Shown here piece by piece: positions 1-6,621 of a stretch of DNA of 26,271 bases (the first letter of the stretch is position 1; each line of letters begins with the position of its first letter). The position numbers and the translations under genes are program-made. Source of the stretch: DATFLL01 sp035267785 (GTDB lineage: Bacteria > Pseudomonadota > Gammaproteobacteria > DATFLL01); assembly GCA_035267785.1 (NCBI GenBank), contig DATFLL010000110.1:1-26271 (forward strand), in the 5' to 3' direction. The notes under the pieces were generated by a model. The model made no database searches, had not been told where the DNA came from, and saw only the letters and a list, made by a program, of their open reading frames with translations.

Positions 1-268
1 AGGCCGTCTTCTCCACAGGTGCCCCCGTCGGGATCTCGGTGAGCAGCTCGGCCAGCGCCGGTTAGGTCGGCCCCAGCGCCTTCGGATACTGCTCGGTGCG
101 GCGCACCGGGATCTCCAGCAGCCCCGCCGCCTGGATCAGTCGCGCGGTGTTGTCCAGCAGATGCTCGCGCACCTTCTTGTCCATCGCCGAGGCCAGGCGC
201 TCCTGCACGTCGATGACGACGAGCTGGCTGCGCGCTGCCTGGCACAACATTTCGGTGACTACGGTCAT
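1..268 (-). pseudogene. Isochorismatase-family hydrolase, broken by an in-frame stop and cut by the window edge
   Basis: The start codon is at 268-266, and the protein opens with the family's first strand VVIDVQ carrying the expected catalytic Asp (residue 20). The conserved TEQYPKALGPT stretch follows. A TAA at 64-62 (codon 69) then ends the frame. The same frame continues without a shift to the window edge and still reads as family sequence (PALAELLTEIPTGAPVEKTA), including the VEKTA segment that normally carries the catalytic Lys. Relatives usually have a hydrophobic residue at the stop position, so one base change (for example TTA to TAA) would explain it. The 68-residue product would lack the Lys and Cys of the Asp-Lys-Cys triad. 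No clear ribosome binding site is visible. It is either a recent nonsense mutation or a sequencing error. Intact members hydrolyse small amides or isochorismate-like compounds; the substrate here is unknown. Confidence 0.8.
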
Positions 269-312
269 GATCGTGGTATCCGCGCGTCTAATTGATATCG
301 GCTGGGCACTAG

Positions 313-474
313 TTGGCAGTTTGCAGTCGGCAGTTAGCAGCAACAAGGACCGAGGACTGTATGCGGAATTTCTGAGTCCTCGGCACTCAGCTTTTTTCCT
401 CGCCGCTCGCCACTCGTTGCTCGCGACTGGCCGGAAGGGCGTCTAGTCGGCAGTAGGCAGTTTGCAGTCGGCAG
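313..474. repeat. Two degenerate heptamer blocks flanking a low-complexity segment
   Basis: Positions 313-340 hold four heptamers (ttggcag, tttgcag, tcggcag, ttagcag) and 447-474 hold four more (tcggcag, taggcag, tttgcag, tcggcag). A 20-base stretch is identical between the blocks (315-334 and 456-475). The repeat unit is the reverse complement of the CTGCCAA array at 502-600, so the blocks are inverted relative to that array and could pair with it. Between them lie an inverted pair ccgaggac/gtcctcgg, a hairpin with a T run, and CTCGC-rich low-complexity sequence. No gene is supported here. Confidence 0.8.
372..397 (+). terminator. Hairpin followed by a six-T run, terminator-like
   Basis: Arms CTGAGT (372-377) and ACTCAG (385-390) enclose a 7-base loop, followed by C and TTTTTT (392-397). 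The shape is that of a short intrinsic terminator for plus-strand transcription. No plus-strand gene ends just upstream in the window, so it may instead be part of the surrounding repeat element. Confidence 0.35.
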
Positions 475-501
475 TGAAAGACATCTTTCTTTTTGCCTTT
501 T

Positions 502-600
502 CTGCCAACTGCCAACTGCCAACTGCCAACTGCCAACTGCCAACTGCCAACTGCCAACTGCCAACTGCCAACTGCCAACTGCCAACTGCCAACTGCCAAC
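502..600. repeat. Perfect heptamer tandem array, about 14 copies of CTGCCAA
   Basis: The 7-base unit CTGCCAA is repeated without visible error from 502 to 599, plus one extra base. There are no spacers, so this is a simple-sequence array and not a CRISPR. It ends about 60 bases before the OPT transporter start. All reading frames through it are open, so any protein prediction extending into it (with TANCQLP-type repeats) is an artefact. Such arrays can change copy number by slippage, and each step would shift upstream spacing by 7 bases. Confidence 0.97.
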
Positions 601-660
601 CCTGCCCCAAAGGGGCAGTGGCCCTTTCCGTCAGCCGGTATCTGGGCTAGGGTAGTCTCC

Positions 661-2469
661 ATGACGGAGCCGCCCCCGTTGACTTCAACGTCGCTGCCCC
701 AGGCGACCGTGCGCTCGATCATCACCGGGATGATCATCGGCGCGATCCTCACTCCCTGCAATGTCTACAGCGGTCTGAAGATCGGATGGTCGTTCAACAT
801 GTCCATCGCGGCGGCGCTGATCAGCTTTGCCTTCTGGAAGATCGGCGAACAGCTGTGGGGCGCCCGTCCCTGGGGAATGTTGGAGAACAACATCAACCAG
901 ACCGCGGCGTCGTCGTCGGCCTCGATCATCTCGGCCGGGCTGGTCGCGCCCATTCCCGCATTGACGATGCTGACCGGCCGTTCCCTGACCTATCCGCTGC
1001 TCGTGGGCTGGGTCTTCGTGGTCAGCTTCCTCGGCGTCATCGTCGCCGTCGGGCTGCGCCGCCAGATGCTGGTTCGCGACCAGCTCCCATTCCCCGCCGG
1101 TATTGCCACGGCGGAGACCATGCGCGAGATCTATGCCCACGGGCGCGAGGCCCTGCGCCGGGTCCAGGTGCTGCTGAGCGCGGGTATCCTCTCGGCCGGT
1201 CTGAAGCTAGTCAACGATTTCGTCGTTGCCATCCCCCGCCTGAAGCTGCCGTTCTCCCTGACCGCCGGCGGTTCGCTGCAGGCCAAGGGCATCGCCTCGG
1301 TGTCGTCGGCCAATCTCGGCTTCGTGCTCGACCCCTCGCTGCTGATGATCGGCTTCGGTGCCATCATCGGCCTGCGCACGGGCGTGTCGCTCCTGCTCGG
1401 CGCCATCGCCGCCTGGGGGATACTCGGCCCGTGGGCGCTGGCGCAGGGGTGGGCAAGTGCCGGCAACCCGGGGCCGGATGCCTTCTGGTTCGGTGCGATG
1501 GTCAAATGGCTGTTGTGGCCGGGCGTGACCATGATGGTCGTCGCCGCGCTGACGTCGTTTGCGCTCATGCTGCGCCGCGCCCTGCATACGCGGCGCGGTC
1601 GCGAGTCGAACGCCGGGGACCGCCCGCGCAGCGAACAGCCGCACGCGCAGGTCACGCTGCGCTGGTTCGCCATCGGCCTCGCCGCGGCGACGCTCCTCGG
1701 CGTGCTCGGCCAATACACGCTCTTTGATATCGACCCCGTGACGGGGGTCATCGCCGTCGCGTTGAGCTTTTTGCTGGCGGTGGTGGCGGCGCGGGTATCC
1801 GGCGAGACCGGCATTACGCCCATCGGCGCTATGGGCAAGATCACCCAGCTGAGCTTCGCGGTGATCTCGCCGGCGAACGTCACGTCCAATCTGATGTCGG
1901 CCAATGTCACCGGCGGCGCGGCCGGGCAGTGCGCCGACCTGATGCACGACTTCAAGACGGGGCTCTTGCTCGGCGCCGAACCCCGCTTCCAGGCGCTGGC
2001 GCAGGTCTTCGGCGTGTTGACCGGAAGCCTGGTCGGCGCGGCCACCTATATTCTGCTGGTACCCGATCCGAGCGCGATGCTGATTACCCCCGAGTGGCCC
2101 GCGCCCGCGGTGGCGACCTGGAAGGCCGTGGCCGAAGTCCTGCAAGGCGGCCTCGCCAATTTGCCGCACGCGGCGGCGCCGGCGATGGCGATTGCCGGCG
2201 GTGTCGGTCTGGTGCTCGCGCTGGCCCAGCATCTGGGCGCGGCGCGCTGGGCGCGCTTCGTGCCCAGCGCCTCGGCCGTGGGGCTGGCGTTTGTCATTCC
2301 CGCGTGGAACTCGATGTCCATGTTCATCGGCGCCTTGCTCGCCTACGCGATCACCCGGCTCTCGGCCTCGTGGGCAGAGCGCTTCCTGATTGCCGCGGCG
2401 GCCGGGCTGGTCGCCGGCGAGAGCCTGGCCGGTGTGGCCAGTGCGATGAGCCGGCTGCTGTTCTCTTGA
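661..2469 (+). CDS. OPT-family oligopeptide/metal-chelate transporter
   Basis: This is a polytopic inner-membrane protein of 602 residues, about the usual size for bacterial OPT members. Family signatures are clear: CNVYSGLKIGWSFNMSI near residues 33-49, ETGITPIGAMGKITQL in the middle, and an ANVTGGAAGQCADLMHDFKTG-like stretch before the C-terminal half. Most of the rest is hydrophobic, consistent with 14-16 membrane segments. OPT/YSL proteins are proton-coupled importers of oligopeptides or metal chelates; the substrate here cannot be told. I chose the ATG at 661 because the frame upstream runs through the heptamer array and the conserved region begins about 18 residues after this Met. The ribosome binding site is weak (ggctagggtag). 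The gene is divergent from the broken isochorismatase gene. Confidence 0.9.
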   Translation: MTEPPPLTSTSLPQATVRSIITGMIIGAILTPCNVYSGLKIGWSFNMSIAAALISFAFWKIGEQLWGARPWGMLENNINQTAASSSASIISAGLVAPIPALTMLTGRSLTYPLLVGWVFVVSFLGVIVAVGLRRQMLVRDQLPFPAGIATAETMREIYAHGREALRRVQVLLSAGILSAGLKLVNDFVVAIPRLKLPFSLTAGGSLQAKGIASVSSANLGFVLDPSLLMIGFGAIIGLRTGVSLLLGAIAAWGILGPWALAQGWASAGNPGPDAFWFGAMVKWLLWPGVTMMVVAALTSFALMLRRALHTRRGRESNAGDRPRSEQPHAQVTLRWFAIGLAAATLLGVLGQYTLFDIDPVTGVIAVALSFLLAVVAARVSGETGITPIGAMGKITQLSFAVISPANVTSNLMSANVTGGAAGQCADLMHDFKTGLLLGAEPRFQALAQVFGVLTGSLVGAATYILLVPDPSAMLITPEWPAPAVATWKAVAEVLQGGLANLPHAAAPAMAIAGGVGLVLALAQHLGAARWARFVPSASAVGLAFVIPAWNSMSMFIGALLAYAITRLSASWAERFLIAAAAGLVAGESLAGVASAMSRLLFS

Positions 2470-2537
2470 GGCGACAGCCGGCGCGCCGTTGTGGCTCCCG
2501 TTGCAATTTTACATCCCATAACAAGGAGAACCATCGC

Positions 2538-2873
2538 ATGACTATCCCAGTGACCACCACGTTCGATATTCAGGGCTACCGCATCAAGGAATACAAGGGG
2601 GTCGTGCGCGGCATCATCGTGCGCGCGCCGACCATCGTCCAGGGCGTACTCGGCGGGTTGAAGAACATTATCGGCGGCAACATCGGCGCCTATACCGAGA
2701 TGTGCGAGCAGGCACGCTCGCACGCCTACGAGCTGATGGTGCGCCACGCACAGGAGCTCGGCGCCAACGCGATCGTCGGCTTGAGTTACGACGCCTCGGA
2801 AGTGGTCAGCCGTGGTTCGGCCACGGAAGTCCTGTGCTACGGCACCGCGGTCGTCATCCAGCGGGACGCTTGA
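2538..2873 (+). CDS. YbjQ/UPF0145-family protein
   Basis: A 111-residue protein that begins with a TTTFDIQGYRI-type strand, contains a long GGLKNIIGGNIGAYTEM segment, and continues with a helix of the form ARSHAYELMVRHAQELGANAIVG. This pattern is typical of the YbjQ (UPF0145, sometimes called heavy-metal-binding) family, which forms small oligomeric cytoplasmic rings. The biochemical role is unknown. AAGGAG at 2523-2528 gives a good ribosome binding site nine bases before the ATG. The last 20 bases overlap the 3' end of rnfH on the opposite strand. It follows the OPT gene by 68 bases and may be co-transcribed with it. Confidence 0.9.
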   Translation: MTIPVTTTFDIQGYRIKEYKGVVRGIIVRAPTIVQGVLGGLKNIIGGNIGAYTEMCEQARSHAYELMVRHAQELGANAIVGLSYDASEVVSRGSATEVLCYGTAVVIQRDA

Positions 2874-3117
2874 CGGCCGCCTTGGGGTCGGCCGTGATGG
2901 GACGATAGATCTCCACGCGGTCGCCCTCGTTCAATTCCGTCTCGGGCGTCGCGACGCGCCCGAAGACGCCCATCTTCTGCGTCTCCAGGTCGATCTCCGG
3001 GCAGCGTTCCAGAATTCGCGACGCTTCGATGGCCTGTTGCACTGTCGCTCCATCGCCGAGCTCCAGGGCAATCACTTCCTGCTTGTCTGGGCGAGCGTAA
3101 ACGACTTCCACGTTCAT
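2854..3117 (-). CDS. rnfH: RnfH-family ubiquitin-fold protein
   Basis: An 87-residue protein with the family's typical order: VEVVYARPDKQEVIALEL at the N-terminus, an ERCPEIDLETQKMGVFG core and the ending DRVEIYRPITADPKAA. These match the RnfH (UPF0125) beta-grasp family. An alternative ATG eight codons upstream exists, but the internal ATG at 3117-3115 fits family length and is preceded by GGAGAG at good spacing. RnfH is encoded with rnf genes in some nitrogen fixers, yet its role in the Rnf complex is undefined. Here it points away from the ABC operon and lies about 10 kb from rnfA, at the far side of the same gene group. Its 3' end overlaps the convergent YbjQ-family gene by 20 bases. Confidence 0.9.
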   Translation of the reverse strand: MNVEVVYARPDKQEVIALELGDGATVQQAIEASRILERCPEIDLETQKMGVFGRVATPETELNEGDRVEIYRPITADPKAAVKRPAG

Positions 3118-3247
3118 AATCTTCTCTCTCCGATCGTCCAAAGCCTTACATTCCCGGTTCGAATCAATCTATCAGCGTGCAGTACGCGTGTGAAGTCAAA
3201 ACGTCGTACGCCGTCCCTTTGATTCCTCGGGCAGGACATATCCGCCC

Positions 3248-3264
3248 ACTTGTACGCACTTGTC
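3248..3264. promoter_or_regulatory. Tandem ACTTGT half-sites, 10 bases apart
   Basis: ACTTGT occurs at 3248-3253 and again at 3258-3263, in the same orientation and one helical turn apart. It matches the left arm of the operator palindrome seen at 13059-13074. It could be a weak auxiliary binding site for the GntR regulator, or chance. Confidence 0.25.
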
Positions 3265-3432
3265 CTAGCCCATGCGTAAAAACATGGTCAGCGACGGTGC
3301 ACGCCCGTCATCAACGCCCTATTGCGGAACAATTCGCCATTCCCCGCTCACATCGTTCCGATTCCGCACGAAGTGAAAAACCGATAGGCGTTTCATGGAC
3401 ATAGCCCGATTTCGGCGGTCGCTGCCGTCGGC

Positions 3433-3448
3433 TGGCACGGTTGGTGCA
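3433..3448 (+). promoter_or_regulatory. Candidate sigma-54 promoter (-24/-12)
   Basis: TGGCACGGTTGGTGCA matches the sigma-54 consensus TGGCACG-N4-TTGCW at every fixed position except one (G for the first T of the -12 element). The -24 GG and -12 GC dinucleotides have the correct spacing. The predicted start lies near 3459, about 70 bases before the importer start codon. This would mean activation by an enhancer-binding protein, and none is encoded in this window. Confidence 0.55.
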
Positions 3449-3469
3449 CCTTACGTACAGGACGTTATT

Positions 3470-3485
3470 ACATGTTGTGACAAGT
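3470..3485. promoter_or_regulatory. GntR-type operator, copy 1 (importer operon)
   Basis: ACATGTTGTGACAAGT is an imperfect palindrome closely matching the copies at 8844-8859 and 13059-13074. It lies just downstream of the start expected from the sigma-54-type promoter, where a bound repressor would block clearance or elongation. Confidence 0.7.
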
Positions 3486-3528
3486 CAACGAGTACACCCT
3501 GCCAAACGAAAATAGAGGACAACTCGCT

Positions 3529-4947
3529 ATGAAATTCGCGACTTCATCGGCCCTTGGGGGGCTGGTTCTCGCTGGCGCGCTCATCGCCGCGCCGGCATCG
3601 GCCGAGACTATCCGCATCGGCATCGGACACCAGAGCATGTGCACCGATACCTACAGCGCGGGAATCATTCTGAAAGAGCTCCATTTGATCCAGAAATACC
3701 TGCCTCATACGGGCAAGTACAAGGACGCCAAATACGAGTTCGTCTGGAAGGACTACACCTCCGGGCCACCCATCACCAATATGATGCTGGCCAACAAGCT
3801 CGACTTTGGCGTCATGGGCGATTACCCGCTCATCGTCAACGGCGCCAAATTCCAGCAGACCAAAAGCCTGCGCAGCCTCTACGTCGCGGGTACGGGCTAC
3901 AACCTGCGCGGTTCGGGCAATGCCATCGTCGTTCCGGTCAAGTCGAAGGTCTACAGCCTGAAGGACCTCAAGGGTAAGTCCCTTTCGGTCCCGATCGGCT
4001 CGGCCGCCTGGGGCATGACGCTCAAGGCCCTGCAAGACGACCAGCTGAGCGGCAAGATCACCCTGAAGAATCAGAGCCCGCCCGTCGGCGCGGCCAACAT
4101 CGCCAACGACAAGATCGCCGCGCATGCCGACTTTTGTCCCTGGTCGGAACTCATGGAGTTTCGCCGCACCGGGCGCAAGATTTACGACGGGAGCGAAACG
4201 GGGGTTCCGTACCTGCACGGTGTGGTGGTCCGCAAGGACTACGCCGAGAAGTATCCGGAAGTCGTGGTTGCCGTTATCAAGGCCATGGTCGCGGCCGGAA
4301 ACTGGGTGAACAAGGATCCGGCACACGCCGCCACCATGCTCGAGAAGTGGACAGGCGTCGAAAAGGAGGTCCAGTACCTTTATTTCTCCAAGGGCGGCCA
4401 TCTGACCCTGGACCCGACCATCAAGCCGAAGTGGGTCGACGCTTTGGAGTTCGACCACGGCGTGCTGGCGCGTGAGAAGAAGATTCCGTCCTTGGACTTC
4501 AAGTCGTGGATTCAGGACAAGTACGCCCGGGAGGCCTACAAGGAACTGGGTCTGGACTACGACGCGCAGCTTGCGAAGATCCGCGACCCGAAGGTCTTCA
4601 ACAAGAAGCTTCCTCCGGCCGAGTTGTGGCACGCCAAGAAGGGCATCATCAAGTACTCGAGCATCGGTGCGATGCTGGCGGACCTGAAAAAGTACAAGGC
4701 CGCCGAGCAGAAGGTCTACGCGACCTACGTCTATGACCACAGCACGGGTTTGAAGCTCTTCGGTCACGTCGCCTTCTACGTCAAAAAGGCTGATGGAAGC
4801 TACGTCGCCTTCATGCGCAAGCCGGACGCCGACAAGTTTGTGGCCCATCTGGGTTCGGGCAAAGTCGAGACGCTGGCTCAGCTCACGGGTACCACGGCTA
4901 TGGCTACTCGGGGTGGTAACGCGCCTAAGCTGGCTCTGGTGAGGTAA
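3529..4947 (+). CDS. ABC importer periplasmic binding protein (NMT1/SsuA/TauA-like) with a C-terminal NosL-like domain
   Basis: A 472-residue protein with a Sec signal peptide (hydrophobic residues 8-24, cleavage after ASA at about 25). Residues 27-350 look like the NMT1/SsuA/TauA binding-protein fold: IRIGIGHQ first strand, ANKLDFGVMGDYP, and a DLKGKSLSVPIGSAAWG motif. Family members bind sulfonates, nitrate or thiamine precursors. Unusually, about 120 extra residues follow. Residues 365-452 contain KYSSIGAMLADLKKY, YATYVYDHSTG, HVAFYVKK and FMRKPDADKFVAHLGSGKV in the order seen in NosL copper proteins. The N-terminal CxxCGM and the GPMG loop of NosL are missing, so copper binding is uncertain. 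It is the first gene of the importer operon, with a predicted sigma-54 promoter and operator upstream. The substrate is unknown. Confidence 0.88.
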   Translation: MKFATSSALGGLVLAGALIAAPASAETIRIGIGHQSMCTDTYSAGIILKELHLIQKYLPHTGKYKDAKYEFVWKDYTSGPPITNMMLANKLDFGVMGDYPLIVNGAKFQQTKSLRSLYVAGTGYNLRGSGNAIVVPVKSKVYSLKDLKGKSLSVPIGSAAWGMTLKALQDDQLSGKITLKNQSPPVGAANIANDKIAAHADFCPWSELMEFRRTGRKIYDGSETGVPYLHGVVVRKDYAEKYPEVVVAVIKAMVAAGNWVNKDPAHAATMLEKWTGVEKEVQYLYFSKGGHLTLDPTIKPKWVDALEFDHGVLAREKKIPSLDFKSWIQDKYAREAYKELGLDYDAQLAKIRDPKVFNKKLPPAELWHAKKGIIKYSSIGAMLADLKKYKAAEQKVYATYVYDHSTGLKLFGHVAFYVKKADGSYVAFMRKPDADKFVAHLGSGKVETLAQLTGTTAMATRGGNAPKLALVR

Positions 4948-4954
4948 TCGGGGA

Positions 4955-4979
4955 GGGGACGGGGCGCGCCCCCGTCCCC
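4955..4979 (+). other. Very stable hairpin between binding-protein and permease genes
   Basis: A perfect 10-base stem, GGGGACGGGG (4955-4964) with CCCCGTCCCC (4970-4979), encloses a 5-base loop. It starts seven bases after the binding-protein stop codon and lacks a T run. Hairpins at this place in ABC operons often protect the upstream mRNA or cause partial termination, so that more binding protein than permease is made. Confidence 0.65.
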
Positions 4980-5009
4980 GCACCCGCTGCGACGAAGCGG
5001 AGATCTAAC

Positions 5010-5942
5010 ATGTCAACCAACGCGTTATCCGAACAGGCTGGCATTGGCGTGAACGAATCAACCTGCGCCGACCCGGGCGAAACGCCGGCCGCCCGACCCG
5101 GTGCCAACGCGCCCAGCGCCGGTGCGCCGGGCCCGACACAGGCCGAGCTCGCCGTTCGATTCGATCGACTCAAGCGCAGCCTGATCGGCTGGTCGATCAG
5201 CCTCGCCTCACTCGCCGTGGCCATTGTGCTCTGGCACCTGGCTTCCACGTACGGTTTCAATTACGTCGTCGATTTTCAGAACGTGCCCACACCTGCGGTC
5301 GTGTGGCACCAGCTCACGGACTTGCTCAATACCGCGAAGTTCTACGTCCACATCGGCGTGAGCATGGAGCGGATTGTGATCTCCTACGCCCTGGCGGTTG
5401 TCGTGGGCGTCCCTATCGGCGTGTTGATGGGACGTTCGCGCCTTTTGCACCAAATACTCGCTCCGCACATCGAGATTCTGCGCCCGATTCCGGCGGTGGC
5501 GTGGATCCCGTTGGCGATACTCGTCTGGCCGACCGAAGAGGCCAGCATCATATTCATCACCTTCCTCGGTGCGTTCTTTCCAATCGTGCTCAACACGGTG
5601 CACGGGGTCGAGCAGACACCGGAGGTGCTCGTTCGAGCCGGGCGATGCATGGGTGCCGGTTCGCGAGCGATCTTCTGGCACGTTGTGATTCCAGCGGCAC
5701 TGCCCAGTATCACCGCGGGGCTGGCGATCGGTATGGGCGTGGCATGGTTCTCGCTGCTGGCCGGTGAAATCATCAGCGGCCAGTACGGCATCGGCTATTT
5801 CACCTGGGAGGCGTATTCCCTCGTGCAATACCCCAACATCATCATCGGCATGATCGCCATTGGCGGACTCGGGCTGCTGTCCACCGCCGCGGTGAAGCTG
5901 GCGACCCGACCGTTCCTGCGCTGGCAGCCCAAGGGGAGGTAA
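5010..5942 (+). CDS. ABC importer permease (SsuC/TauC-like)
   Basis: A 310-residue inner-membrane protein of the BPD_transp_1 type. A polar, Pro/Ala-rich N-terminal stretch of about 55 residues comes before the first membrane segment (SLASLAVAIVLWHLA), which is longer than usual. Core motifs follow: ISYALAVVVGVPIGVLMG, LRPIPAVAWIPLAI, and an ATPase-coupling EAA-type loop (VLVRAGRCMGAGSRAIFWHVVIPAALP, roughly residues 210-236). GGAGA at 4999-5003 precedes the ATG. It should form a homodimer with the ATPase encoded at 6622. The next gene starts two bases after its stop, so the two are probably translated together. Confidence 0.92.
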   Translation: MSTNALSEQAGIGVNESTCADPGETPAARPGANAPSAGAPGPTQAELAVRFDRLKRSLIGWSISLASLAVAIVLWHLASTYGFNYVVDFQNVPTPAVVWHQLTDLLNTAKFYVHIGVSMERIVISYALAVVVGVPIGVLMGRSRLLHQILAPHIEILRPIPAVAWIPLAILVWPTEEASIIFITFLGAFFPIVLNTVHGVEQTPEVLVRAGRCMGAGSRAIFWHVVIPAALPSITAGLAIGMGVAWFSLLAGEIISGQYGIGYFTWEAYSLVQYPNIIIGMIAIGGLGLLSTAAVKLATRPFLRWQPKGR

Positions 5943-5944
5943 CG

Positions 5945-6598
5945 ATGACCAACTGGATGGCGATCCCGTTTCAGACCATACGCCGCGAGTGGGTGTTGTG
6001 GAGCGCGCTGTTCCTGGCCGGTACGGTGCTGTACTACGCCGGGCTGTTGTTGGTCATGACCTTCCGCTTCGACCAGGTGCCGAACTACGCGGTCTTTTAT
6101 CACTTTATCGACTCCTATTCGACGATCTGGCGCAGCACGCCTTCGACAACGGACGCGCTGCACATCATGACTCAGGAGCCGCTGTTCGAGACCGGATTTC
6201 GCAGCCCCAGTTTCGGGATCGCCGAATGGACGCTGACCATCGTGTTGCCGAACCTCATTCAGGTGATGGCGGTCTCTGCGCTCGGTGCGACGTTCGCTGT
6301 GCTCATGCGCGAGTCGAGACGCCTTGCCTGTCGCGCGAACCACGCCGACAAGGCGGCCCTCGGTATCGGCGCCGGCATCATGGCCATGTGCAGCGCCTCG
6401 CTCACCTGGGTCGTCTGCTGCGCCTCGCCTTCATGGTACGTGGCACTGACGATCATGGGCGTGAGCCTGTCGGTCGCCCAGGCCATTGGCGCCTATTACA
6501 CGCCCATGATCCTTCTGGGGATGGGCCTGTTCATCGTGGCCATCGTCCTGCAGGCAAGGCGTATCGCCTCGGCCAGCGGACTGGGCGCACCCAACTAA
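5945..6598 (+). CDS. Unrecognised membrane protein with intramembrane cysteines, faintly MerT-like
   Basis: A 217-residue protein with about five membrane segments (near residues 17-39, 94-121, 138-158, 162-183 and 186-204). I cannot place it in a family. It has no EAA loop, so it is not a second ABC permease. The third segment ends with cysteines C149, C158 and C159 (CSASLTWVVCCASPSW). The CCxxP-like spacing, followed by a short-loop helical hairpin, resembles the MerT/MerC mercury-uptake group, but the length and N-terminal half differ. A periplasmic loop of about 50 residues (41-92) is likely. GGGGAGG at 5934-5940 is a strong ribosome binding site overlapping the permease end. Its place between permease and ATPase genes suggests an obligate partner of the importer, perhaps handling a thiophilic metal or a thiol. 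Confidence 0.75.
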   Translation: MTNWMAIPFQTIRREWVLWSALFLAGTVLYYAGLLLVMTFRFDQVPNYAVFYHFIDSYSTIWRSTPSTTDALHIMTQEPLFETGFRSPSFGIAEWTLTIVLPNLIQVMAVSALGATFAVLMRESRRLACRANHADKAALGIGAGIMAMCSASLTWVVCCASPSWYVALTIMGVSLSVAQAIGAYYTPMILLGMGLFIVAIVLQARRIASASGLGAPN

Positions 6599-6621
6599 CC
6601 CAAGGTATCGGAGTAAAGACC

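Larger units (their letters stand above)
3118..3528. promoter_or_regulatory. Control region between rnfH and the ABC importer operon
   Basis: This 411-base gap separates divergent genes and has no credible coding frame. Toward the importer side it contains tandem ACTTGT half-sites (3248-3263), a sigma-54-type promoter (3433-3448) and a palindromic operator (3470-3485). A GAGG at 3515-3518 precedes the ATG at 3529. The rnfH promoter should lie near 3130-3200, but I see no clear -35/-10 pair for it. Confidence 0.75.

Noticed and set aside
502..600. Array resembling a CRISPR or a repeat protein
   Set aside because: The units are 7 bases with no spacers, and the protein repeats appear in several frames on both strands, as expected of a simple tandem repeat.
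3148..3165. T-loop-like GGTTCGAATC suggesting a tRNA gene
   Set aside because: The flanking bases do not form the T-arm or an acceptor stem on either strand.
5945..6598. Second ABC permease subunit
   Set aside because: There is no EAA-type coupling loop and the helix pattern differs from the BPD_transp_1 fold. One permease gene is enough for a homodimeric importer.
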